Below, in pieces: positions 49,538-57,429 of a stretch of 64,000 nt of DNA (the first letter of the stretch is position 1; the number at the start of each line of letters is the position of its first letter). Source of the stretch: a virus; IMG/VR virus record IMGVR_UViG_3300032047_002388, positions 62,001 to 126,000 of that record; one strand, given 5' to 3'. Both the position numbers and the translations under genes were made by a program. The notes below the pieces were generated by a model that ran no database searches, was not told where the DNA came from, and saw only the letters and a list, made by a program, of their open reading frames with translations.

Positions 49538-50457
49538 TAACAGGTTGTAGCGGATTAGTTGGAACTCACTTAGTTCACAAACTATTAGAAAAAGGACACA
49601 AGGTAGTTGGTGTAGATATTAAACATTCAACTGCATTACCAGAAATATCTGAAAATTTTACATTTGATGATATGGATTTAAGAGATGCAGATGATGTAAA
49701 CATATTGTTCAACGAATTTAAGTTTGATGGAGTTATAAATGCGTTTGGTATCAAAGGTTCTCCAATCAGAGCAAAGGAATCACCCTTAGATTTTTTAGAA
49801 CCATCGATTAAAGTAAACACAAACGTAATTGAAAACTCACATAAACATAATTGTTGGTTAGTATTTATGAGTTCGGTTGGAGTTTATGAACCAGCAGAAG
49901 TATTTGTAGAAGATACTGTTTGGAAAACACTTCCATCACCAAATGATTGGTTTCCATCTTGGAGTAAAAGAATACCAGAGTTATATTTAGAAGCACACAA
50001 AGTACAACATGGATATGATAGATGGACAATTGTAAGACCTGCAAATATTTTTGGAGAATACGATAACTTTGGTGAAGGTGCAACTGTAATCGGAGCAACT
50101 TGTAGAAAAGTGTACGATTCTGATGGAGAAATTGAGGCATGGGGAGATGGAACACCAACAAGAGATTTTATATACGCTGGAGATGTTGCTGATGGGTGTA
50201 TAAAGTGTTTAGAGAAAGAATTACACATTACTACTAACTTAGGTAGTGGTGAAGAGATATCAATCAAAAGAATGATTGAAACAGTTGCTAAAGTTAGTGA
50301 CAAAAAAATAAAAATTAATTGGGATACTTCAAAACCCAATGGTGATATGAGAAGAAAGATGAGTACTAAGGTACAAGAAGAATTTGGTCTATTACCAAAA
50401 CTAGGATTTGAAGAAGGAATAAAAAATACATACAAATATTATGAAAAAAACAGATAA
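49522..50457 (+). CDS. NAD-dependent sugar epimerase/dehydratase (extended SDR), atypical active site
   Basis: The 311-residue enzyme has ILVTGCSGLVGTHL (about 4-17), GVDI, DLRD and VFMSSVGVYEP, all standard for extended SDRs, and WTIVRPANIFGEYDNF and WGDGTPTRDFIYAGDVADG further on. At the catalytic position the sequence is FPSWSKRIPE (about 144-153). The Lys is present, but the Tyr of YxxxK is replaced by Pro, with Phe just before. It could be impaired, use another base, or need a different alignment. GDP-fucose-synthase-like or CDP-sugar epimerases are the closest types by pattern. Confidence 0.82.
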   Translation: MGSILVTGCSGLVGTHLVHKLLEKGHKVVGVDIKHSTALPEISENFTFDDMDLRDADDVNILFNEFKFDGVINAFGIKGSPIRAKESPLDFLEPSIKVNTNVIENSHKHNCWLVFMSSVGVYEPAEVFVEDTVWKTLPSPNDWFPSWSKRIPELYLEAHKVQHGYDRWTIVRPANIFGEYDNFGEGATVIGATCRKVYDSDGEIEAWGDGTPTRDFIYAGDVADGCIKCLEKELHITTNLGSGEEISIKRMIETVAKVSDKKIKINWDTSKPNGDMRRKMSTKVQEEFGLLPKLGFEEGIKNTYKYYEKNR

Positions 50458-51433
50458 GATATTAGTTACTGGTGCAAGTGGGTTCATCGGCTCAAGATTA
50501 ATCAAGATGTTATATGAAAGTGGTTATACTAACCTAAGGTCAACTAGTTGGTCGAGGGAGTTACGCAAAGATTTTGATGGTTACGAGAATGTTGAGCACA
50601 CTAATGGAGATTTAAGAGATGCATCTTTTTGTGAGTTAATCTCAAAAGATGTGGATGTCGTTTTCCATTGTGCCGCGAACACGTCCAATGCTTTGGATAC
50701 TAAAGTGAACCCGCTTCTCCATGTAACTCCTAATGTAGAGATGAATACAAATCTTATGGAACAAAGTTGGAGAAACAAAGTTCGTAAGTTTATGTTTATA
50801 TCATCAAATACTACTTATCCAGATGTGGGTGATGAATATTGTACAGAAGATATGGAAGTACAAACACCTAACATATACCCAGTCTACAAGGCAGTAGGTT
50901 GGATGAAGAGATATGGGGAAACACTATGTGAGTTTTTCTCAAATCAAATACATGACCCTATGCAATGTGTAATTATCAGACCATCTAACTCATTTGGACC
51001 GAATGATAAATACGATTTTGAGAAATGTCATGTAACACCTGCAAATATTAGAAAAGTTGCAGATAACTTAAATCCAATCCCACTATGGGGAGATGGAACT
51101 GAGGTTCGAGATATCATTCATGTTGATGATATGGTAAATGGTTTCATGACAGTAGCAGAAAATGTAGATGAATACGATATTTACAACGTATGCTATGGAA
51201 AAGGATATACTGTGATGGAAGTGTTAGAACTTATCAAAGAAATAGAGGGGAACGACAATCCTATTGAGTTTGTAAACAACAAAGCCCCTATGATTCCAAA
51301 GAGATTATTATCAAATGAGAAACTACTCAAACTTGGATGGAAACCTAAGTACGATTTAGAAAGTGGATTGAGAGATGCACTTAAATGGTATAAAGAAAAC
51401 AAACACCAATTTGACCCTAATTCAAAACCATAA
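50441..51433 (+). CDS. NAD-dependent sugar epimerase/dehydratase (extended SDR)
   Basis: The 330-residue enzyme begins KILVTGASGFIGSRLIKML (about 6-24) and has NGDLRD, VVFHCAANTSN, FMFISSNTTYPD, IIRPSNSFGPNDKYDFEKC and WGDGTEVRDIIHVDDMVNGF. The active-site helix reads IYPVYKAVGWMKRYGETL (about 145-162). YPVYK satisfies YxxxK, but by alignment with WSKRIPE of the previous enzyme the Lys would be that of WMKR and the Tyr position would be Val. The gene has somewhat less AT-biased codons at its start than its neighbours. The substrate is probably an NDP-hexose; the function cannot be narrowed further. Confidence 0.83.
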   Translation: MKKTDKILVTGASGFIGSRLIKMLYESGYTNLRSTSWSRELRKDFDGYENVEHTNGDLRDASFCELISKDVDVVFHCAANTSNALDTKVNPLLHVTPNVEMNTNLMEQSWRNKVRKFMFISSNTTYPDVGDEYCTEDMEVQTPNIYPVYKAVGWMKRYGETLCEFFSNQIHDPMQCVIIRPSNSFGPNDKYDFEKCHVTPANIRKVADNLNPIPLWGDGTEVRDIIHVDDMVNGFMTVAENVDEYDIYNVCYGKGYTVMEVLELIKEIEGNDNPIEFVNNKAPMIPKRLLSNEKLLKLGWKPKYDLESGLRDALKWYKENKHQFDPNSKP

Positions 51434-51978
51434 TGGCAAATCCAGAATTTACACCTTATTTAGATGCTTTAACAGAAGCTATGAAACTTACAATGGAAGA
51501 TGATAAAACAATATTCATCGGACAACAAATAGTTTACTATGGTAACCCAATGAGTAAAACAATTGAAGGTTTACCAAAAGAAAGAATGATAGAAACACCA
51601 GTAATGGAAGAAACCCAAATGGGAATGACTATGGGATTGGCTATGACAGGTCATCAAGTTGTTACATTTTATCCAAGATGGGATTTCTTAATTCTAGCAT
51701 GTAATCAATTAATAAATCATTTAGATAAATTAGAGGCAATGTCTGATGGTGAATGGAGACCAAACGTAATTGTACGAGTTGGTAAAGGTTCTGATAAACC
51801 ATTAGACCCTGGTCATCAACACAAGGCTGATTATACCGATGCATTTGAACAGATGGTTACAAATTGTACTATTCATAAATTAGATAAAGTAGAAAAGATT
51901 GTACCTGCATACGAACAAGCATTATCAGAAGGGGGAGTACATATTATAGTTGAATATCCAGAACTATATTATGTTTAA
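51433..51978 (+). CDS. Thiamine-pyrophosphate enzyme, Pyr-domain subunit (E1-beta-like)
   Basis: The 181-residue protein matches the pyrimidine-binding domain of E1 beta/transketolase-type subunits: PYLDALTEAMKLTMEDDKTIFIGQQ, ETPVMEETQMGMTMGLAMTG (about 54-73) with the conserved Glu that activates TPP, VTFYPRWDFLILACNQLINHLDKL, and NVIVRVGKG. E1 beta is usually about 325 residues because it also has the transketolase C domain; that domain is absent. With the subunit at 48890 it forms a minimal two-domain split enzyme, in size like sulfopyruvate decarboxylase ComD/ComE. It shares one base with the upstream stop (TAATG). Confidence 0.8.
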   Translation: MANPEFTPYLDALTEAMKLTMEDDKTIFIGQQIVYYGNPMSKTIEGLPKERMIETPVMEETQMGMTMGLAMTGHQVVTFYPRWDFLILACNQLINHLDKLEAMSDGEWRPNVIVRVGKGSDKPLDPGHQHKADYTDAFEQMVTNCTIHKLDKVEKIVPAYEQALSEGGVHIIVEYPELYYV

Positions 51979-53410
51979 ACTTGAAAGTGATAAACTAAAT
52001 AGGGTTTTTGATTATTTTGGACCAAGTGGGATAATCCCTAATGGTTTAAATTACAATTTCTTAGATTCCTATATCTTAAACGATTTCCAACAAGGAAAAA
52101 GTATAGAACACTTCATAAAAAAATACGAACAAGTTGCAACTTACGATTGTAACCACAATATTCCAGCTGACGTTTGTAATGATATTAGTGTTAAAGATTT
52201 TTCTTTACTTAATAGTAACGAACATACAACATTTTATCCCATAACTCCATTTGGTAGTGTATTATGTGGATTAGGTGAAGATTTTACCTTTCATGAGAAT
52301 GCAACCTTCTTTGATTTCATATCTAAAACAGCAAAACAACAAATTATAGATAAAAACCTACACATCTTATTTGATTATAGTAGTGAGGGTGATATTAGAG
52401 AAGTGGTATTTGAAAGAATTCATGAGGGATTAAAAAAACACGATATTCCAGCAGATAGATTAGTATTTGTTTGTTCTGCTGTAAACACACACGATATTTA
52501 TTCTAATTGGTTACAAGAAAATCCACAAGAAGTAAAAATTAAAACTGCGGTTTATCCATGGGCTGTATATGCAAAATCTAGGGAACTAAAACAAATCCTT
52601 GAATCTGGTAATTTTGAATTTAAAGGTGGAACTTCAACATATGCAAGTACTGATAGTATAGATTTTGATTCTAAGCGAACTCATAAGTTTTTATGTTTGA
52701 ATAGAAGATTAAAACCTCATAGAATTATATTACTGGCATTACTTGAAAATCATGGATTGGTAAAAGATAACTTAGTATCCTATGATATCAATATGTTATA
52801 TTGTAATGATGCACAAATACCATTTCAAGTAGATTTACAACAACAACAATACACTTCAGATAAAGAACAGATTAAAGATATATTGAAAGGATATCATACT
52901 TTAAGGAAAAGAAAGAAACAAGTAGTTGATAATGATGATATACATTCTGTATGGGGGTTTGGTTATGAAAATGCAAGTGATTATCAGAACACTTATTTTA
53001 GTATTGTAAGTGAAACACTATTTTACGAGTTTGCAACATATATTAGTGAAAAAACATTTAAACCATTTGCACATTGTCATCCATTTGTTATGGTATCGAA
53101 ACAAGGTACTTTAAAATACTTAAAAGAAATAGGATTTAAAACATTTGGTGATTTTTGGGATGAAAGTTATGATGATGAAGAAGATAATGAAATCAGAATG
53201 AAAAAAATTGCTAAATTAGTTAAAGAGTTAGCAGAAAAAACCGATGAAGAATGGTTGGAGTTATATAAAAAAATGAAACCTGTATTATTATATAACAGAG
53301 AGAAGTTACTTGAGTTTGGAAACAATACAGATGGGTTAGCAAAAAATTATTTAACAAAACTTAAAAAACTAGTACATGGGGATTATCAAGAAAATTATTC
53401 TTTACTTTAA
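51971..53410 (+). CDS. Putative glycosyltransferase, phage C-terminal TEK...P family
   Basis: The 479-residue protein has the C-terminal block shared with those at 26301 and 45967: ETLFYEFATYISEKTFKPFAHCHPFVMV (about 340-367), LKYLKEIGFKTFGDFWDESYDDEED (about 373-397) and LLYNREKLLEF. Earlier it has RTHKFLCLNRRLKPHRIILLALLENHGL (about 236-263), typical of a GT-B domain linker. ATG 51971 is preferred over TTG 51950: it overlaps the TPP subunit by only 8 bases. The EKTFKP...HPF motif suggests GT10-like sugar transfer. It is the last large gene of the island and may attach the sugar made by the adjacent pathway. Confidence 0.58.
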   Translation: MFKLESDKLNRVFDYFGPSGIIPNGLNYNFLDSYILNDFQQGKSIEHFIKKYEQVATYDCNHNIPADVCNDISVKDFSLLNSNEHTTFYPITPFGSVLCGLGEDFTFHENATFFDFISKTAKQQIIDKNLHILFDYSSEGDIREVVFERIHEGLKKHDIPADRLVFVCSAVNTHDIYSNWLQENPQEVKIKTAVYPWAVYAKSRELKQILESGNFEFKGGTSTYASTDSIDFDSKRTHKFLCLNRRLKPHRIILLALLENHGLVKDNLVSYDINMLYCNDAQIPFQVDLQQQQYTSDKEQIKDILKGYHTLRKRKKQVVDNDDIHSVWGFGYENASDYQNTYFSIVSETLFYEFATYISEKTFKPFAHCHPFVMVSKQGTLKYLKEIGFKTFGDFWDESYDDEEDNEIRMKKIAKLVKELAEKTDEEWLELYKKMKPVLLYNREKLLEFGNNTDGLAKNYLTKLKKLVHGDYQENYSLL

Positions 53411-53504
53411 AAAAAGAAAAGAAGAGAAGGAACGAAAAGAATTGTATAAAAAGAAATTAGCGGAACTTAGAAAACGAGACCCGTTCATTTATAAAAACAA
53501 ATAG
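53376..53504 (+). CDS. Tiny basic protein ending KRDPFIYK
   Basis: A 42-residue ORF starts inside the end of the previous gene, with an in-frame stop just upstream of its ATG, and ends 57 bases before the next ATG. The product is very basic and helical (KKIILYFKKRKEEKERKELY) and ends KKKLAELRKRDPFIYKNK. That ending resembles tiny proteins of other marine T4-like phages as I recall. It may bind nucleic acid or serve in assembly; the function is unknown. Confidence 0.6.
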   Translation: MGIIKKIILYFKKRKEEKERKELYKKKLAELRKRDPFIYKNK

Positions 53505-53530
53505 ATTTTAGTACCTTATTATAAAACTTT

Positions 53531-53541
53531 ATATTTATATA
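53531..53541 (+). promoter_or_regulatory. Putative late promoter (ATATTTATATA)
   Basis: An exact consensus copy lies 19 bases before ATG 53561, with ACAAGG as a weak ribosome-binding site in between. Confidence 0.6.
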
Positions 53542-53560
53542 CTGACAAGGTATATCCAGT

Positions 53561-56500
53561 ATGAACGAACTTTCGCAATATTTAGTAGAACAAGTACTGT
53601 TAGAGGATGAGAATCCTATTAAAAAAACAGTAGTAGTATTTGTGGGTAGGTTTCAACCTATGCATAAAGGACATTATGGTACTTATCAACATCTTGTCAA
53701 AAAGTTCGGTAAGAATAATGTGTACATAGGTACATCTGATAAAGTACAATTACCTAAATCACCTTTTAACTTCAAAGAGAAGGTGAAAATTGCAACTTCA
53801 ATGTTTGGAATCCCCAAATCCAAAATATTCAAAGTTAAAAATCCATACAAACCAACAGAAATCCTTAAAAAGTTTGATGAAAAAACAACTGCATTCATAA
53901 CAGTAGTTGGAATGAAGGATAAGGATAGATTAAAACCAGATAGTGGTAAATACTTTCAATCATACAAAGGAGAACCATCTGTGGGATATCGAGATGGTGG
54001 GTACGTTTATGCTGCACCCCAAAGTGGTGGTGGTATAAGTGGAACTGAAACTCGTAATGGGTTATCAGTTGGTTCGGACGAACAAAAACAAAATTTCTTT
54101 AAGAAAAGAGCATATGGTAAGTTCAACGCCACAATATTCAAAATGATTACCGATAAACTTAACGAAGATTTAGAAGTTAAGAAGGAATGGATATATGATT
54201 CATTAACTGAAATATCATCAACAACTATTGGTGGAGGTGATGTGGATGATGGACCAAATATCGTTTATCCATCTGCAGATTTATTCAAAAAGATGTCAAT
54301 CGAAAGAGCTGCACAAATCGGATTTGATGTTGTAGGTGATATTCTTGGTGGAGAGGAATCAATTGATAAAACAGATTACAGAGTATATGGAGATGGACCA
54401 GTAGGAGCAGTATCATTCTTTCCAGCTGGTATCATTGGTACTATGACCCCAAACAACCAAGTAGATATCTACTCAAGAGGTGCATATTCACAATGGTTTA
54501 AACATGCAACAAGAGCAGCATCACTTGTAGGATATGAATTAGTTAGAGGATTGGGTATAAATAAAGATGATGCTCAAAAATCTGGTGATGATGCAAAAGG
54601 AGCTAAGGAGTTAGAGAAAGAATTCGAACAAAACCTACAAGAAAACATAGTACTACCTGTTAAAGTTGGTGATACCATTATGACTGGTAGATTTAAGAAC
54701 AAAAAGACAGTTGTAAAAACTATTGGTAAGGATGAACATGGAATGCCAACTATCAATGGTAGAAAAGTAGTAACTTTTCGACTGATGAAAGAAGGATTTA
54801 TTGCAGAAATCGCAGGAACAGAAATAGATTGCCCTAAGTGTAATCATTCATGGGAGTTAGAATCGGATGATGATGAAAAATACCTTTGTCATAATTGTGG
54901 ATATGATTCACAACAACAAGAATACGATTTTGATGCATTTGATTCGTGGCAAGAAAAAAATGGAATGTTGGATGAGAGAGGTAAACTAAGACCATCTCAA
55001 AAACTTGCTAGAAAAAGAGCAATGGCTGGAAAGGCCAGACAGATTGCAAGAAAAAGAAAAAGAACAATGATGAGAAGAAAATCATTTGATAAACTAAAAA
55101 AGATTGCATACAAACAAGCATATAGACAAGTTTATGATGAATTCCATCAAGATTTATTTCCAGGTATCAAGAAATCAGATTTATCTATCAAACAATCGAA
55201 AGTAATTCATAAAAATGTAGTAAGAAAAAAAGGTAGAGTAATGAAACGTGCAAAATTCAAATTCTTACCTGCATTAAGGGCCAAAGAAGCCGAAAAGTTT
55301 GGACAAAAGGAAGATTCAAATCCAAAGGCACATCCACAAGGTAGTAAGAAAATATCAGGTCGTACAACTGTAATGGATATGTTGGATGTAATTTCTCATA
55401 AAGAATTTGGACCTGATTTTGAAAAACTATCAGTTTCTCAAAAGAAAAAAGTAATTAAGATTGCAAAAAAACATAAATTTGTAACTGAGAATAAAAAGAT
55501 GATATCAGAAGGTGGTGCGTATGGACACATGTCTCACCCATTTGATACTGATATCAATTTAACCTTTGGACAACTTAAAGATATCGTAAATCGTGCACTC
55601 GAAGGTTCACTTGAATTCACTAGAGAGAAAACTGATGGTCAAGCATTGGCAATTTCATGGAGAGATGGAAGATTAGTTGCAGCAAGAAACAAAGGACACC
55701 TAAAAAACAAAGGTGAGAACGCTTTAGATATCAAAGGTGTATCAGATAAGTTTCAAGGTAGGGGTGGATTGAGTGATGCATACAATTATGCGATGAAAGA
55801 CCTTTCAACTGCAATCAAATCTCTTTCAGATAAACAAAGAGATAAGATTTTTAAACAAGGTGCATGTTTTATGAACCTTGAAGTAATATATCCAACATCA
55901 GTTAACGTAATTCCTTATGGACAAGCGTTACTTGTGTTCCATGGCACTATGGAATTCAATGAAGAAGGTGTTGCGATTGGAGAGAATGGTGAAGCAGCAA
56001 GAATATTAGCTGGTATGATTAAACAAGTCAACAAAGATGTACAAGATAATTACACAATTCAAGGACCACCTATCGTAAAATTACCAAAATCACAAGATTT
56101 ATCAAAAAAACGTAGTAAATACTCATCACAGATATCTAAATTACAAAAAGAGTTTGGATTAAAGGATACAGATGGTGTTGCAAACTACCATCAAGCGTGG
56201 TGGGAACAATGGGTTGATAAGAATTCTCCATCAACACTCGATAACAAAACCAAAATGGGGTTAGTTAAGAGATGGGCGTTCTTTGATAAGAAGTTTAGAT
56301 TAGATAAAAAGAACATTACTGATGAAAAAACATTAGAATGGGCTAAAAAGATAGATAAAGATGACCAAAAGAAGATTGGTAAGAAGAACTTAATGAAGTT
56401 CGAACAGATATTCTTAGGTTTAGGTGCTGAAGTATTAGAATTTACTTCATCTGCCCTTACTGTTAATCCTGATAAGGCAGTTCGTGATATGAAAAAACGA

Positions 56501-56707
56501 ATTGATAAAACAATCAAAGATGTTAAGAAATCAGCTGACCCTAAAAAGATAGAAAAACTAAAATTAGAGTTAGGTAGATTGAATTCTATTGGTGGGACTA
56601 AAAAAATAGTTCCAAATGAAGGTATAGTATTTCTATATAATGGTAAAACATTCAAACTTACAGGCACATTTGCATCAGTAAACCAAATACTTGGTATTTT
56701 CTTCTAA
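53561..56707 (+). CDS. Fusion of NMNAT-like nucleotidyltransferase, zinc ribbon and ligase-like domain
   Basis: The 1048-residue protein starts with an acidic amphipathic helix (MNELSQYLVEQVLLEDEN). VVVFVGRFQPMHKGHYGTY (about 24-42) with HKGH and ISGTETR (about 160-166) are the two signatures of NMN/nicotinate adenylyltransferases. A domain of unknown type follows (about 220-330). A zinc ribbon, CPKC...CHNC, lies at about 424-446, and a very basic stretch (ARKRKRTMMRRK) at about 490-560. The C-terminal part has EKTDGQALAISWRDGRLVAARNKG (about 689-712), where Lys 690 fits the KxDG nucleotidyl-lysine motif of RNA/DNA ligases, and FMNLEVIYP (about 770). It is monocistronic and late, so packaging in virions or late RNA/NAD chemistry are both possible. 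Confidence 0.72.
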   Translation: MNELSQYLVEQVLLEDENPIKKTVVVFVGRFQPMHKGHYGTYQHLVKKFGKNNVYIGTSDKVQLPKSPFNFKEKVKIATSMFGIPKSKIFKVKNPYKPTEILKKFDEKTTAFITVVGMKDKDRLKPDSGKYFQSYKGEPSVGYRDGGYVYAAPQSGGGISGTETRNGLSVGSDEQKQNFFKKRAYGKFNATIFKMITDKLNEDLEVKKEWIYDSLTEISSTTIGGGDVDDGPNIVYPSADLFKKMSIERAAQIGFDVVGDILGGEESIDKTDYRVYGDGPVGAVSFFPAGIIGTMTPNNQVDIYSRGAYSQWFKHATRAASLVGYELVRGLGINKDDAQKSGDDAKGAKELEKEFEQNLQENIVLPVKVGDTIMTGRFKNKKTVVKTIGKDEHGMPTINGRKVVTFRLMKEGFIAEIAGTEIDCPKCNHSWELESDDDEKYLCHNCGYDSQQQEYDFDAFDSWQEKNGMLDERGKLRPSQKLARKRAMAGKARQIARKRKRTMMRRKSFDKLKKIAYKQAYRQVYDEFHQDLFPGIKKSDLSIKQSKVIHKNVVRKKGRVMKRAKFKFLPALRAKEAEKFGQKEDSNPKAHPQGSKKISGRTTVMDMLDVISHKEFGPDFEKLSVSQKKKVIKIAKKHKFVTENKKMISEGGAYGHMSHPFDTDINLTFGQLKDIVNRALEGSLEFTREKTDGQALAISWRDGRLVAARNKGHLKNKGENALDIKGVSDKFQGRGGLSDAYNYAMKDLSTAIKSLSDKQRDKIFKQGACFMNLEVIYPTSVNVIPYGQALLVFHGTMEFNEEGVAIGENGEAARILAGMIKQVNKDVQDNYTIQGPPIVKLPKSQDLSKKRSKYSSQISKLQKEFGLKDTDGVANYHQAWWEQWVDKNSPSTLDNKTKMGLVKRWAFFDKKFRLDKKNITDEKTLEWAKKIDKDDQKKIGKKNLMKFEQIFLGLGAEVLEFTSSALTVNPDKAVRDMKKRIDKTIKDVKKSADPKKIEKLKLELGRLNSIGGTKKIVPNEGIVFLYNGKTFKLTGTFASVNQILGIFF

Positions 56708-56730
56708 ATTTTCGGTTTCTCTATTTTTAT

Positions 56731-56741
56731 ATATTTATATA
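56731..56741 (+). promoter_or_regulatory. Putative late promoter (ATATTTATATA)
   Basis: An exact consensus copy lies 25 bases before ATG 56767. It probably drives the unit ending with the large terminase. Confidence 0.6.
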
Positions 56742-56766
56742 CAATAACATAACCTAATGTATAATA

Positions 56767-57429
56767 ATGGGTAAAGAATTTAAGAAAAAGTTTATGCACC
56801 CAACTCGTAGAAAGTTGGTGGATATGGTTCAGACAGGTAAGTATGATAAAAAAACTACTGTTGGATATACAAAAGCAAAAGAAACCCACAATGTAGGGGA
56901 TAAGTGGGAAGATGAAACTCACAAATACGAAAAAAAGGAAGGATATACCATAAAAACTGGTAAGAATAGTGAAACCTTCCAAGCAATAAGAAAATATTTA
57001 TCAAAACTTAATACTTGTAACAATAAAGAGTGTCCAAATGTTGGAAACTACACTTCTAATCATCTAAAATCTATAAAACAGTTTGGTTACTGTATAGATT
57101 GTATGTCAAAACTAGAATTGGATTTAAAAGAACATGGATTACTTGAATCATTTGCTGCATATCATATTTATACAAACAGAATTAAAGAGGGAAGGATGGT
57201 TATCGATAAAATTGAGGCCGATATCTCTGAATTAAAACAACAATATGATGAAATCGATGATAAAGGGAAAGTAGTTAACTCATATGTGTTACCTAGACCC
57301 GTTGAAGAGATGAAACAAGAGATGAGAGATTTTGTTGCAAAAAGTAAAAAAGAAATTGAAGAAATTGTAGAGGCCAGGGAAGAGCATTTTACAAAATTAA
57401 AGGAGAAAAACTATGAGCATTATATTTAG
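56767..57429 (+). CDS. Conserved protein upstream of terminase, zinc-binding motif
   Basis: The 220-residue protein starts MGKEFKKKFMHPTRRKLVDMVQTGKYDKKTTVGYTKAKETHNVGDKW, a sequence I recognise from marine T4-like phages, where it is unnamed. CNNKECP (about 90) and CIDC (about 114) form a probable zinc-binding pair of Cys motifs. The C-terminal 90 residues are a charged coiled coil (IEADISELKQQYDEIDD, EMRDFVAKSKKEIEEIVEAREEHF). Being two genes upstream of gp17, it could stand in for the small terminase gp16, which is also coiled-coil, or act as a packaging or transcription factor. Neither role is shown. Confidence 0.6.
   Translation: MGKEFKKKFMHPTRRKLVDMVQTGKYDKKTTVGYTKAKETHNVGDKWEDETHKYEKKEGYTIKTGKNSETFQAIRKYLSKLNTCNNKECPNVGNYTSNHLKSIKQFGYCIDCMSKLELDLKEHGLLESFAAYHIYTNRIKEGRMVIDKIEADISELKQQYDEIDDKGKVVNSYVLPRPVEEMKQEMRDFVAKSKKEIEEIVEAREEHFTKLKEKNYEHYI

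Noticed and set aside
49884-50435. 183-codon minus-strand ORF
   Set aside because: It lies entirely antisense to an intact SDR gene with clear Rossmann motifs; the translated sequence is Ser/Pro-rich without any recognisable domain.
56191-56667. 158-codon minus-strand ORF
   Set aside because: It is antisense to the C-terminal part of the ligase-like fusion gene, with no start signal and no coherent composition.
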